64,000 bases of DNA from Asticcacaulis biprosthecium C19 (lineage in GTDB: Bacteria > Pseudomonadota > Alphaproteobacteria > Caulobacterales > Caulobacteraceae), in contig NZ_GL883080.1 in the NCBI RefSeq assembly GCF_000204015.1, forward strand, positions 303,774 through 367,773. The letters are read 5' to 3'. Below the pieces are notes generated by a model, which was not told where the DNA came from, did not search any database, and saw only the letters and a list, made by a program, of their open reading frames with translations. Shown one piece after another: positions 41,312 to 50,657 of the stretch. The translations under genes and the position numbers were made by a program. Numbering within the stretch: the first letter of the stretch is position 1; each line of letters begins with the position of its first letter.

Positions 41312-41932
41312 TCAGGCCGTACCGTCGGGCCTCATCGGTTTGGGCGCGGGCGCCAGGCGCATGACTTCGGTGGTGTAGCGTTCGGCGGCATCGGGCAAAC
41401 CCGTGAACAGCATGGGCAGGGCGCGGGCGCAGGCATCGGTCAGCGCATTGACCCAGACCTGTTCGCCCTTGCCGAAATCGCTCAGCACCCAGTCATGCAC
41501 CATTTCCCGCACGCCCGGATGGCCGATACCGAGGCGGCCGCGCAGGAAGTTCGGTCCGATATGCCCCATGATCGAGCGCAAGCCGTTGTGGCCGGCATGG
41601 CCACCGCCCAGCTTCATCCGCATCCGGCCCTGGGCCAGGTCCAGTTCGTCGTGGAAGACGATGACGTGTTCGGGCTTGATCTTGTAGAACTGCATGGCCT
41701 TGCTGACGCTGTTGCCGGACAGATTCATAAAGGTCTGGGGTTTGATCACCAGCACCTTGTCGAGACCTTTGGCCGTGTCGATCTTACCCTCTGAGGTAAT
41801 GGCGTCGAACTGCTTCTTCTCCGGCCCGAAGTCCGGCGCGCGGATGATTTCGTCGGCAACCATGAAGCCGATATTGTGCCGGTTTTTGGCGTATTGCGAA
41901 CCGGGGTTGCCGAGGCCGACGATCAGGTACAC
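41312..41932 (-). CDS. pth: Peptidyl-tRNA hydrolase
   Basis: A 206-residue enzyme that releases tRNA from drop-off peptidyl-tRNA. The start MYLIVGLGNPGSQYAKNRHNIGFMVAD holds the catalytic His and Asn; KPQTFMNLSGNSV, VFHDELDLAQGRMRMKLGGGHAGHNGLRSI and the Asp in HDELD complete the site. Slightly long C-terminus (PAPKPMRPDGTA). Upstream of ychF on the same strand. Confidence 0.97.
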   Translation of the reverse strand: MYLIVGLGNPGSQYAKNRHNIGFMVADEIIRAPDFGPEKKQFDAITSEGKIDTAKGLDKVLVIKPQTFMNLSGNSVSKAMQFYKIKPEHVIVFHDELDLAQGRMRMKLGGGHAGHNGLRSIMGHIGPNFLRGRLGIGHPGVREMVHDWVLSDFGKGEQVWVNALTDACARALPMLFTGLPDAAERYTTEVMRLAPAPKPMRPDGTA

Positions 41933-41965
41933 GGGGGAACTCCTCTTTCGGAGTGCCGTTAGCAG

Positions 41966-43501
41966 TTATACCGACTTCCCGTCCAGTGTGATCCCGGAAC
42001 TCTTGACAGCGCGCACCGTTGCCGCCGGCGCTCCGGTGACGCGGGCCGTCTGAACACTGTCGAACACCATGGCTGGTCGGGCATCCGGTGCCGTCGTCTC
42101 GAACGTCACATCGCGCATGGACAGGTTCCTGGCATGCCGCGCGTAAAAGCCGAAGGCGGGCAGGGTGCCCATGAACGACACTTCCAGGCTGGTCTCACGG
42201 CGATACGGCACGTCGCGACGGGCGTCGTCGGCCGTGCCGCCCCCGCCACTCACTACATGGATATCGCGAAAGGTGATGTCCTCGACCGGTGCATCGGCAA
42301 TGCCGGCGACACCGCAGGGATATCGGCCATCGGCGCCCGTAACATGGATGTTGGAAAAGGCCACCCGGCGGCAGGCACCCGGCACAATGCCTTTCGGACC
42401 GCGCAACCGGGCGGCCTGGCGCACGAACAGCGGATGGTTGACCGGATTGCGCAGGGTGATGTTGCTGACCAGCACGTCTTCGAGCACCCCGCCATCGACC
42501 ACCCCCATAAGGATGCCGCGGGTCGAGTCGCACTGGCAGTCGCTGATCAGGATGTTGCGAAAGCCGCCATTGGACTCGGTCCCCAGCTTGATCCGCCCCA
42601 GCACACCGATTCCATCGGTGGAGCGATAGTCCGACGGCCGATAGGTGCCGTCCAGCACCGATCCCATGGCGAAGCCCGAGGTCTTGCAGCCGGTCACAGA
42701 GACATTCTCGGTGACGATCTTCTCATTGAGGGCGTAGGACGATTTCAGCACGATGGCGTCGTCCTTGGGCGCATTGACGATACAGTCGCGCAACCGCACA
42801 TCGCGGCAACAGTCGATATCGATGCCGTCGCGATCGGTATCGACGGTCACATTCTCAATCGTCGTATTCGTGCACCCCAGCAGGTGAACGCTGAAATGCC
42901 CACCTTGCAGTATGGTGACATCGCGCACGAGTACATTTCTGGAATTCTTGAAGCCTATGGCGCGGATGCCCTGGCCCTGGACAGCCTGTTCCTTTGGGTC
43001 GTTGAGGCGCGGACCAGGTTGCCAGTCCTTGACGCCATGCCAGCGCGCGCCAGGGTCTTCGCGCCGCAAACCCTTGCCGTAGATCAGTCCGCGGCCGATG
43101 ACCGAAACATCGCGGGCGTCATCGGCATAGATGAGCGAACAGTGAAATTGTGTAATTCCGAAATCCTGGAACTGTTCCGGCCAGTCGGTCTCGGCCAGAT
43201 CATAGGCGCCGGGATGGATGTCGGGATCGGCCGCTTCCAGCACACAGCCTTCGCCCAGCCACAGCGTGACCTTGTCGAACAATCGGACCGAGAAGCTCAG
43301 ATAATGCCCCGCCGGCAGCAGGACCGTACCTCCGCCTGCGGCATGGGCAGCCTTCACCGCCGAGCGAATAGCGTCGGTGTCCAAGGTCACGCCGTCGCCG
43401 CGCGCGCCGAAGTCGCGGACATTAAAGATACCGTTGCTCTGGGCCAGGCTCGGCGAGGCCAGCAGGGCAAGTCCGCCCGAGAGAAGGCTGCGACGGATCA
43501 T
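41966..43501 (-). CDS. GH28-like right-handed beta-helix enzyme (polygalacturonase family)
   Basis: A 511-residue exported protein (MIRRSLLSGGLALLASPSLAQ, twin-Arg start possible). The GH28/pectin-lyase helix begins FNVRDFGARGDGVTLDTDAIRSAV. Catalytic-region features are DRDGIDIDCCRDVRLRDC, then PKDDAIVLKSS (the DD pair), the later TSGFAMGSV where GH28 has G-H-G, and RIKLGTE where it has R-I-K. The Gly-His-Gly is thus altered. It would act on a pectic or related acidic polysaccharide. Its start overlaps the stop of the upstream beta-helix gene by 4 bp. Last gene of the polysaccharide locus. Confidence 0.87.
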   Translation of the reverse strand: MIRRSLLSGGLALLASPSLAQSNGIFNVRDFGARGDGVTLDTDAIRSAVKAAHAAGGGTVLLPAGHYLSFSVRLFDKVTLWLGEGCVLEAADPDIHPGAYDLAETDWPEQFQDFGITQFHCSLIYADDARDVSVIGRGLIYGKGLRREDPGARWHGVKDWQPGPRLNDPKEQAVQGQGIRAIGFKNSRNVLVRDVTILQGGHFSVHLLGCTNTTIENVTVDTDRDGIDIDCCRDVRLRDCIVNAPKDDAIVLKSSYALNEKIVTENVSVTGCKTSGFAMGSVLDGTYRPSDYRSTDGIGVLGRIKLGTESNGGFRNILISDCQCDSTRGILMGVVDGGVLEDVLVSNITLRNPVNHPLFVRQAARLRGPKGIVPGACRRVAFSNIHVTGADGRYPCGVAGIADAPVEDITFRDIHVVSGGGGTADDARRDVPYRRETSLEVSFMGTLPAFGFYARHARNLSMRDVTFETTAPDARPAMVFDSVQTARVTGAPAATVRAVKSSGITLDGKSV

Positions 43502-45591
43502 TTGCGTGTCTTCTCTGCCGTCGGGGAGCCGTTTGACGGCGGCAGGCCGGCGGCTTTCGGGCGCGGCTTGACACCCTTGTAGTCCGGCAACACGATGTCG
43601 TCCTGAACACCGGCATTGGCCATGACCTGTTTGGCTTCGGCCGGCCAGCTTTTGTCGGGGACGTCGTGATCGTCGACGATCAGGTCCTCCTGATAGGCCG
43701 ACCAGATCCCGCCCACCTCAGTGGTGTTGTGCCAGTTGCCGCGCGCCGTATTGTTGGTCGAGGTCCGCAAGGGAAGGGCCGACCGCGCCGTATTGACATT
43801 CAGCCATTTCGACGCGTCTTCGACGACATTGTTGCGGATCAGCAGGCCGCGCGAGCCCTCATCAAAATAGAGCGCCACCCGCGGGCCGATATCGAAGACG
43901 TGGTTTTCCGCGAAGACGCAGTCGGGACAGGCGCCCAGATTGTAAATGGCGCCGCCGTCCAGGAACAACTGCTTGATCTTGTAGACCCGGTTGAAGCCGA
44001 CAAAGACGTCTTTGTGCGTGGTCGGCGTATCATAGACCGGATTACCGCCACCGCCCGGCCATTGATCGTAGCCACGCATACGCGTGCGGTAGTTCGGGTT
44101 GCCGCCGGCGTCGACATAGCCCCAGCCATAGCCGACATCGATAGCGTCATAGGGCGCGCCGGAAATGTCGTTATGCAGGATGACATTGTTCCAGATGTAG
44201 GTGGCGATGATGGCGCTGTTGTCCTTGTAGTCCTGACTGACGTTTTGGATCAGGTTGTTCTCAAAGACATGCTGGCGGTTGGTCAGACGCGGATCGGACG
44301 GGTGATGGGCGTCTGGCCGCACACCGCCGGCTGAGATGGCGCCACCGGCGAGGTCGGTGAAAACATTGCCCTTGACCACGATATCGACGGCGGCCAGGCC
44401 CTGGCCCGTCAGGTGGGCGTTGTCGTCATTGCCGATCCCCAAGGCGTACTGACCCAGATGGGCGAAGACATTGCCTTCGAACACGATATGCTGGGCGGCC
44501 GAGACCTGGACGGCGGCCGGTGTCTGGTTCCACTGGTTGCGCACTGTCTCGAACTCGGCGCAGCCGGTCTTGCAGCGGTCGAGAACATCCTCAGGATAGA
44601 AGGCGGCCTTGCCGGTGATGAAGGTGCCACTCTGCTGGCTGGCCAGGCCCTGGTTGGACGACGGCCCGCGCCACGAGGTGTGCGAGAAGCGCAGGCCCCT
44701 GAAGTTGAGATCATGGACCGGCTTGTCCTTGGTACCCGCGACGGCCAGCAACACTTCCAGGCGCGGCAGGACGACTTGAGCCGTCGTCATATCCTCGCCG
44801 GCGCGCGGTTTGTAATAGAGCTTGCCGGCGCCGGGATCGAGAAACCATTGGCCGGGCTGGGTCAGAAAGGCCAGGCTGTTACGCAGATACAGGTGGGCGT
44901 CTTCCGGATGAAAGGGATTGGGGATGGTGTCCCAGCCCCAGATATTGTTGGCCCAGGCCGGCTGCTGCATGGTCAGTGTGTTCCCGGCGATCGACTTGAC
45001 AGGCGAAAAGCGGGCGGTGAAATAGCCCTGGCTTTCAATTTCAATGCGGTCTTGAGCCGGCAGGGCGGCCAGGTTCACGGGCGGGTTGGCGATCGTAAGG
45101 CCTGTCTCGCTGAAGGTGACAGACTTGCGGTCAATCTCGACCTGAGCAACCTCGGCCAGCCGGTCATTGACCCACAATTGGCGTGTATCGAGCCCCTTGG
45201 GCGTGTCTGCGACATAGATACCGTCACGGTACGGTTTCCAGCCGGTGATGGCCAGTCCGCCGGACAGGGCGGGCTTCGCGCCATCGGCGGCCTGCCAGGT
45301 AACGCTAAAGCCGTTCTGGCCGCCATCGGCTTCGGTGAGGATCAGCGGAGCCTCCAGCAGATAGGTCCCGTCCGCCAGGCTGACGGCGACGTCCGAAGTG
45401 GCGCTTTTCGTCCGCACCGCCTCTTTTGCCCGCATTAGGGTTTGGTAGGGCCGGGCCGCGGAGCCATCACTGCGGTCATCGCCTTTGGGCGAAACGTGGA
45501 AGGTCGTGGCAGGCCTGTCCCATTTCGTTTGGGCATAGGCCGGCGTAGCAACCGCCAGGGCAGCGAGGGTAAGGACGAGAAGACGGGACAT
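43498..45591 (-). CDS. Large exported right-handed beta-helix enzyme (GH141-like candidate)
   Basis: A 697-residue exported protein (MSRLLVLTLAALAVATPAYAQ). The mature start FHVSPKGDDRSDGSAARPYQTLMRAKEAVR and the tail of N-rich turns (NNVVEDASKWLNVNTARS...; GNVFTDLAGGAIS) are typical of the beta-helix families including GH141 (which has L-fucosidase and xylanase members). Acidic residues in DNDNAHLTG, DAIDVGYGWG and LDGGAIYNLG are candidate catalysts. Membership in GH141 is tentative. It would fit a fucose-bearing plant polysaccharide and the sugar-acid cluster at 10-14 kb, but that link is inference. Confidence 0.72.
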   Translation of the reverse strand: MSRLLVLTLAALAVATPAYAQTKWDRPATTFHVSPKGDDRSDGSAARPYQTLMRAKEAVRTKSATSDVAVSLADGTYLLEAPLILTEADGGQNGFSVTWQAADGAKPALSGGLAITGWKPYRDGIYVADTPKGLDTRQLWVNDRLAEVAQVEIDRKSVTFSETGLTIANPPVNLAALPAQDRIEIESQGYFTARFSPVKSIAGNTLTMQQPAWANNIWGWDTIPNPFHPEDAHLYLRNSLAFLTQPGQWFLDPGAGKLYYKPRAGEDMTTAQVVLPRLEVLLAVAGTKDKPVHDLNFRGLRFSHTSWRGPSSNQGLASQQSGTFITGKAAFYPEDVLDRCKTGCAEFETVRNQWNQTPAAVQVSAAQHIVFEGNVFAHLGQYALGIGNDDNAHLTGQGLAAVDIVVKGNVFTDLAGGAISAGGVRPDAHHPSDPRLTNRQHVFENNLIQNVSQDYKDNSAIIATYIWNNVILHNDISGAPYDAIDVGYGWGYVDAGGNPNYRTRMRGYDQWPGGGGNPVYDTPTTHKDVFVGFNRVYKIKQLFLDGGAIYNLGACPDCVFAENHVFDIGPRVALYFDEGSRGLLIRNNVVEDASKWLNVNTARSALPLRTSTNNTARGNWHNTTEVGGIWSAYQEDLIVDDHDVPDKSWPAEAKQVMANAGVQDDIVLPDYKGVKPRPKAAGLPPSNGSPTAEKTRK

Positions 45592-45630
45592 GAGCGTTTC
45601 CTGTTTTGCGCAATTAGGTCACACATCATA

Positions 45631-45641
45631 CATCATATGTC
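45631..45641. promoter_or_regulatory. 11-bp shared element, candidate operator
   Basis: CATCATATGTC, 40 bp upstream of the beta-helix gene start, is identical to 9082-9092 upstream of the first TonB receptor. A neighbouring CATCATA precedes it. The same factor may control both loci. Chance is possible, since an 11-mer is short. Confidence 0.3.
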
Positions 45642-45756
45642 AATGTGGCCCGTGGCACGCAAACCTGAAGGCGCGCCATGTCCGTCGTCTCATGCAATCC
45701 TGATTTTCCAGCGCCGACCGCGTCGAGACGGAGGTGGAGCCCAGCCCAGCCCAGAC

Positions 45757-47010
45757 CTACTCCACCCAGTCGTTCTTCAACTGCCGGGACGCCAGCACCA
45801 GCAACACGGCCGCCACCAAGTAGAAACTCAGTCCGATGACAAAGGCCCACTTGATTGAGTCTGTGCCATATTCGGGTTTGAGTACATCCGACATCTTGCC
45901 GAAGAAGTACGGCCCCACACCCAGCCCGATCAGGTTGTTGATCAGCAGGAACAGGGCGGACATCTGGCTTCGCGACCGCGCCGGCCCCAGGTGCTGGACC
46001 GCTGTCAGGATCGGCCCCAGCCAAACCAGACCCAGGGCCTGGGCCGCCATGAACAGCACGAAGGTCAATTCCGGCGCATTGGCCAGGGTGCCGACGGCAT
46101 ATAGCGGCGCCGATACGACAAACGCCGAAGCCGGGATCAGGGCATAGGCGGCCTTGTTCTTTTGTCCCAGCTTGTCGGCCAGGAAACCGCCCATGAACAT
46201 GCCGGCGACGCCGCCGAAGAACAGGATGGCGGCCAGATATTGCGACGTCTGGGTCAGGTCGAACTTCAGCGACCGGACCAGGAAGGACGGCAGCCAGGCC
46301 ATCAGGCCGTAACCGACCAGGGACGAACAGCCGGCGCCGAACGACAGCAGCCAGAAGGACGGCTTTTTGAACGCAATGCCGGCGACCTCCCAGATCGGCG
46401 GCGCCTTTTGGGCATTGACCGGACGCGGTGGTTCCTTGACCAAAAGCTTGAACACCGGCGCGACCAGCAGTCCGACGATGCCGATGATGATGAAGGCGTA
46501 GCGCCAGTCGATTGCCTTGGCGATCATGCCGCCGAACAGGACACCAGCAGCAGCACCGACCGGGATGCCGAACGAATATATAGCCAGGGCGCGGGCGCGT
46601 GACTTGGGCGGAAACATATCTGAGATCAGCGAATAGGCCGGCGCGACTCCGCCGGCTTCACCGACCCCAACACCCATACGCGCGATGAACAGTTGGCTAT
46701 AGTTGGCGGCCAGGCCGCAGAACGCCGTGAAACCCGACCAGATGGCGAGTGCACCGGTCATGATCCACACCCGCGAGAACCGGTCCGCCAGCCACGCCGC
46801 CGGAATGGCCAGCACCGAATAGACCGACCCGAAGGCCAGGCCCAGCAGCCAGCCCAGTTGCGAATCGCTGATGCCAAACTCTTCCTTGATCGGCACGGCC
46901 AGGATGCTGATGATCTGGCGGTCGAGGAAGTTGAGGATATATACCAGGATCAGCAGGATCAGGATGAAGTGCCGGCCGGGTACGCCCTGGCTCTGTGTGA
47001 CCTCGGACAT
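45757..47010 (-). CDS. MFS transporter, spinster/hexuronate-like
   Basis: A 417-residue carrier with about 12 helices. The start at ATG 47010 with AAGGAA upstream precedes RHFILILLILVYILNFLDRQIISILAVPIKEEFGISDSQLGWLLGLAFG. The motif A region is AWLADRFSRVWIM. The NFLDRQ start is typical of the spinster/anion-cation symporter group that takes up hexuronates and other acids. Between the TonB receptor and beta-helix genes, it likely carries the released monosaccharide across the inner membrane. Confidence 0.88.
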   Translation of the reverse strand: MSEVTQSQGVPGRHFILILLILVYILNFLDRQIISILAVPIKEEFGISDSQLGWLLGLAFGSVYSVLAIPAAWLADRFSRVWIMTGALAIWSGFTAFCGLAANYSQLFIARMGVGVGEAGGVAPAYSLISDMFPPKSRARALAIYSFGIPVGAAAGVLFGGMIAKAIDWRYAFIIIGIVGLLVAPVFKLLVKEPPRPVNAQKAPPIWEVAGIAFKKPSFWLLSFGAGCSSLVGYGLMAWLPSFLVRSLKFDLTQTSQYLAAILFFGGVAGMFMGGFLADKLGQKNKAAYALIPASAFVVSAPLYAVGTLANAPELTFVLFMAAQALGLVWLGPILTAVQHLGPARSRSQMSALFLLINNLIGLGVGPYFFGKMSDVLKPEYGTDSIKWAFVIGLSFYLVAAVLLVLASRQLKNDWVE

Positions 47011-47140
47011 GGGGTTTCCTTCAACGATAATACAGCGCCAAGCCGCCGTGCGGCTTGGCAAGGGCGCTCAGGAACGTTCTTTGGCCGCCCGAGCTCAAGC
47101 GAGGAGCCTCGGGGGGCGCCTAGTTCGGCGCCTGAGCACT

Positions 47141-47171
47141 AAAATGGCGGCTCACCAAGGGATGAGCCGCC
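47141..47171 (-). terminator. Terminator of the second TonB receptor gene
   Basis: On the minus strand the 9-bp stem GGCGGCTCA/TGAGCCGCC (47146-47154 with 47163-47171) is followed by ATTTTAG. It lies about 25 bp after the receptor stop codon. Confidence 0.75.
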
Positions 47172-47194
47172 GAAAGTTGTCAAGGTTTTGGTAC

Positions 47195-49498
47195 TCAGTA
47201 CTTGTACTCGAGCGAGACCATGAAGGTCTTCGGCGGGCCGTAGAAGGCCGTCACCGAATTCCCGAAGCCGTTGGCCGGGAAGTTGTAGCCGCCGACGCGG
47301 TATTCTTCGTCGGTCAGGTTGCGGCCATAGACGCCGACCTTGTAATGACCGCTTGGTGCCGTCCACGACGCGCCCAGGTCGTAGAGCCAGAAGGCGGGCT
47401 GATCCAGGGCGGGCAGGGCGAACTCGAACTGCTGCTGGCCTGAGCGGTAGGACGCTTGCGGCGCGATCACCAGTTGGCCGCCGGCGACCTGTGAACGCCA
47501 CGTCAGGCCGAAGCTGTTGGTCCATTCCGGTGTATTCTGGAACTTGGCCGCCCCGGCAATGTTGGTGGTGACACCGGTGGTGACATTGTAGCTCAGGAAC
47601 TCTTCGTATTCTGCGTCGATATAGCCGATCGTCGCCGACGCCGTCAGGTTGGGCGTAAAGCGGAAGGTGCCTTCGAACTCGGCGCCCTTCATATTGGCCT
47701 TGCCGGCGTTTTCGACCTGGGAAGCCACCGTGCTGCCGACCGTGGTCTGGCGGGTAATCTGCACGTCGGTATATTTCGACGAGAAGATATCCGCGGCGAA
47801 GTTCAGGCGGTCATCGAACATCGACCCCTTCAGGCCGATTTCCTGGGTGACGACATACTCCGGCTTGTAGCCATTGACGGTGTTGGGGGTCACCGAAGCG
47901 TCGCCGCGCATATCGAAGCCACCGGACTTGAAGCCGCTGGACACCGAGGCGTAGCCGGTCAGGTCGCCGGTGAAGTTGTAGGACACCGACACCCGCGGCG
48001 TGAAGGCCGAGAAGGTGCGGTCATTGGCATAGTTGGTCTTCAGGTCCGGGTTGGCGGTCAGGAAGGTGGTGCCGCCGAAGGCCGGGCTGCGCCGGCCGTA
48101 ATAGTTGGCCTTGTAGACCGTGCCGGTCTTGTGGTCCTCGGTATAGCGGCCGCCGATCGAGAAGCTGAGCTTGTCATTGATCCGCACCGACGAGTCGAAG
48201 AAGGCGGCCCAGGATTGCGTGCGGACCTTGCCGGCGGTCAGCGCCGTCAGTCCGTTGGCGAACTTGGCGTAGATCGCGCCAAGGCCGGCATAGGCGTCAT
48301 AGGTACCCAGACGGGTGTCGAAGGCGCCTTCAGCGGTGCTGTTGAGGTAGTAGAGGCCGGCCACCGTGCTCCAGTGCTCGCCGGAATAGAGGACCTGGAA
48401 TTCCTGGCTGGCTTGGCTGTCGCCGTAATAGGCCTGGACGTCCAGAGCGTCGCGCGGCGTACCGTCGAAATCGATGACGGTATCGGTGCGGCCCTTGCGG
48501 ACGGCCGTGATCGACTTGACGGTCCAGGTGTCATTGACACGGTATTCCAGCGTCGCCGAAGCACCGTCATTGACCACCTTATTGTCGTCGCCGATGCCGG
48601 CATAGGTGTCGTAGATGCTGTCGGTCGGCAAGCCGATATAGGCATTGGCGCCGGTATACAGGGTGCCACCGAAGGCGTTCTTGGCGACGGTTTCGCGGTG
48701 GCCGTGGCGCGGCGCCGAATTGTCAGTGTAGTTGTCGTAGTTGAAGCGGGCGGTGAAATCGTCGGTCGGAGTCCAGTCGGCGCTGAGGCGATAGGCCAGG
48801 ACGTCCTTGTTGTAATGTTCGGCGCCGGTATTCAGGTTCTTGCCGTAGCCGTCATGCTTCAGGCTGGCCACCGCCGCCCCAACGGTCAGCGTGTCGCCCA
48901 GAGGCAGGGCGCCGGACAAGGTAAGATTCTGGTTGTTGTACGACCCCAGCACCGCCTTGGCGGTGAAAGCCGTCTCGTGTCCCAGCGGCTTTGTAACGTA
49001 TTTGACGGCGCCACCGATCGTATTGCGGCCATACAGCGTGCCTTGCGGGCCGCGCAGCACTTCGATGCGCTGGATGTCGTAGATGTCGAGCACCGCGCCC
49101 TGGGGGCGGGCGATGTAGACGTCGTCGACATAGAGGCCGACGCCGGGCTCGAAGCCCCACAGCGGATCCTGCTGGCCGACGCCACGGATAAAGGCGATCA
49201 GGGTCGAGTTGGAACCGCGCGCCACCTGCAGCGTCAGGTTTGGGGTCTGTTGCTGCAGCGACGTGATGTCGGGCGCACCGGTCCGGCCAAGCTTTTCGGC
49301 AGAGAAGGACGACACAGCGATCGGCACCGCCTTCAGGGTTTCGTCGCGTCGGCGCGCGGTAACGACGACGGTGGTGCCGTCCTCGACCGGAGCGGCTTCT
49401 GGGGCAGCGTCCTGGGCAAAGGCCGGGGCAGCGAGCCCCATAGCCGTGACGGAAAGTGCCGCGCTGGTGATCAGCGCGCGCTTGAAGGCGGATTTCAT
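47195..49498 (-). CDS. TonB-dependent receptor of the polysaccharide locus
   Basis: A 767-residue outer-membrane receptor. Signal peptide MKSAFKRALITSAALSVTAMGLAAPAFAQ. TonB box-like VVVTARRRDETLKAVPIAVSSFSAEKL, plug region LQVARGSNSTLIAFIRGVGQQDPLWGFEPGVGLYVDDVYIARPQGAVLDIYDIQRIEVLRGPQGTLYGRNTIGGAVKYVTKPLG, and barrel end MVSLEYKY. The plug resembles the siderophore/vitamin class of Sphingomonads and Caulobacters. Together with the MFS and beta-helix genes it fits a small utilisation locus. Ligand unknown. Confidence 0.92.
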   Translation of the reverse strand: MKSAFKRALITSAALSVTAMGLAAPAFAQDAAPEAAPVEDGTTVVVTARRRDETLKAVPIAVSSFSAEKLGRTGAPDITSLQQQTPNLTLQVARGSNSTLIAFIRGVGQQDPLWGFEPGVGLYVDDVYIARPQGAVLDIYDIQRIEVLRGPQGTLYGRNTIGGAVKYVTKPLGHETAFTAKAVLGSYNNQNLTLSGALPLGDTLTVGAAVASLKHDGYGKNLNTGAEHYNKDVLAYRLSADWTPTDDFTARFNYDNYTDNSAPRHGHRETVAKNAFGGTLYTGANAYIGLPTDSIYDTYAGIGDDNKVVNDGASATLEYRVNDTWTVKSITAVRKGRTDTVIDFDGTPRDALDVQAYYGDSQASQEFQVLYSGEHWSTVAGLYYLNSTAEGAFDTRLGTYDAYAGLGAIYAKFANGLTALTAGKVRTQSWAAFFDSSVRINDKLSFSIGGRYTEDHKTGTVYKANYYGRRSPAFGGTTFLTANPDLKTNYANDRTFSAFTPRVSVSYNFTGDLTGYASVSSGFKSGGFDMRGDASVTPNTVNGYKPEYVVTQEIGLKGSMFDDRLNFAADIFSSKYTDVQITRQTTVGSTVASQVENAGKANMKGAEFEGTFRFTPNLTASATIGYIDAEYEEFLSYNVTTGVTTNIAGAAKFQNTPEWTNSFGLTWRSQVAGGQLVIAPQASYRSGQQQFEFALPALDQPAFWLYDLGASWTAPSGHYKVGVYGRNLTDEEYRVGGYNFPANGFGNSVTAFYGPPKTFMVSLEYKY

Positions 49499-49792
49499 GT
49501 GTAAAACACTCCCTGGAGTGAAGGTGGCCGATTTTTATAGTGGCGTTACAGCTGCAACGATGTCGAAAGGACGGCGGTCTGTAAAGGGTAAAAATCAACG
49601 CTCATTGAATTTTTATACGGTTGTTGAAATTCTGATGATTTTGCGCCACAGGCAGCGTTATCAGGGGTGGTCATGGCTGCTGCGCACCCTCGACTAACCG
49701 TTTAATTTATTCGGTTCTGGGACAATATCCTTTGACTCTGATAATTTGCAGAGTTTTGCAGTTGGGGGCCGGCGCAATGGAGCGCATGTCGC
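49499..49792. other. Intergenic region upstream of the second TonB receptor
   Basis: About 290 bp, AT-richer than average, with the receptor promoter. Scanning both strands gave no gene or notable repeat. The outer-membrane barrel gene terminates at its right edge. Confidence 0.5.
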
Positions 49793-49833
49793 AAAAAGCA
49801 ACACTCCGCCCGGCAGGTTGCGGGGCGGAGTGT
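49793..49833 (-). terminator. Terminator of the outer-membrane barrel gene
   Basis: On the minus strand, ACACTCCGCCC/GGGCGGAGTGT (stem 49801-49811 with 49823-49833) is followed by TGCTTTTTGC. It lies 33 bp after the barrel gene stop codon. Confidence 0.82.
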
Positions 49834-49866
49834 GCAATTTTCGAGTATTTATATATAAGAAAGAGG

Positions 49867-50562
49867 CTAGAAGCGGAAGCCGAGGCTCGCCATGGCGATG
49901 TTACCTTTGGTCTTGATTTCGCCCGATGAAAAGGCGTCGGGTTCAAATTCGACATCGCTCAACTCGAACCGCTGCAGAGCAAAGCCCAGAGACCAACGGT
50001 CGGTGATCTGATAGTCGATGCCGACGCCCGCGGCATAACCATAGGCGGTCACCGAGCGCTTGGCGCCGGCACCATCTCCGGTTTCGGTGATCTTCAGGCG
50101 ACCCGAAGCCGCGCCGACCTGCGCGTAGATCAGCGTATTGCCATTGATGACCGTGCCGACGCGGCCGCCGGCCGAGGCCAGCCAAGCCAGGTTGGTGTCG
50201 AAGCCATGATCCGTCGATATATTGACGCCTTCGCTATCGACCGTCGTCTTTTCGATGGTGGTGCCGCCCTCGGCATTGGTGCCGGTCCATGACGCATAGA
50301 GGCCGAACACGGTATCGCCGTCCTGCCAGTCGTGGCGCAGTTCGACGCCACCGACTTCGGCATCGGTTTCATAGCCTTCGATGTGATCGTCCCCGAAATC
50401 ATCAAAACCGGAGGTAGGTTCGAGATCACCCCACAGATAGCCGGCGTGAACGCCGATACGGGTGCCCGACAAATCGTCGGCCATCGCAGGTGCTCCGGCC
50501 AAGGCCAGGGCGGACACGGAAACGGCCAGGGTCGAGAGGAAAACAGACTTGGTCTTAAACAT
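49867..50562 (-). CDS. Outer-membrane beta-barrel protein (OmpW/Omp25-like)
   Basis: A 231-residue protein. Signal peptide MFKTKSVFLSTLAVSVSALALAGAPAMA; the mature part has alternating hydrophobic strands (RIGVHAGYLWGDLEP; LIYAQVGAASGRLKITETG; VTAYGYAAGVGIDYQITDRWSLGFALQRFELSD) and ends with the outer-membrane signature AMASLGFRF. About eight strands are expected. Starting ATG 50562; the extension from 50643 has no signal-like features. Function unknown beyond membrane structure or small-molecule passage. Confidence 0.86.
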   Translation of the reverse strand: MFKTKSVFLSTLAVSVSALALAGAPAMADDLSGTRIGVHAGYLWGDLEPTSGFDDFGDDHIEGYETDAEVGGVELRHDWQDGDTVFGLYASWTGTNAEGGTTIEKTTVDSEGVNISTDHGFDTNLAWLASAGGRVGTVINGNTLIYAQVGAASGRLKITETGDGAGAKRSVTAYGYAAGVGIDYQITDRWSLGFALQRFELSDVEFEPDAFSSGEIKTKGNIAMASLGFRF

Positions 50563-50657
50563 GGAAGAAAACCCCGTAAGGAATCGGATAAAACGCGAGA
50601 GATAATACCGCCTATCCATACATCTGCCGCAGTTGCGGCGCAACCAGCCGGGGAAAT

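Noticed and set aside
42134..43582. 482-codon plus-strand opening opposite the GH28-like gene
   Set aside because: Antisense; no recognisable motif, runs over the gene junction.
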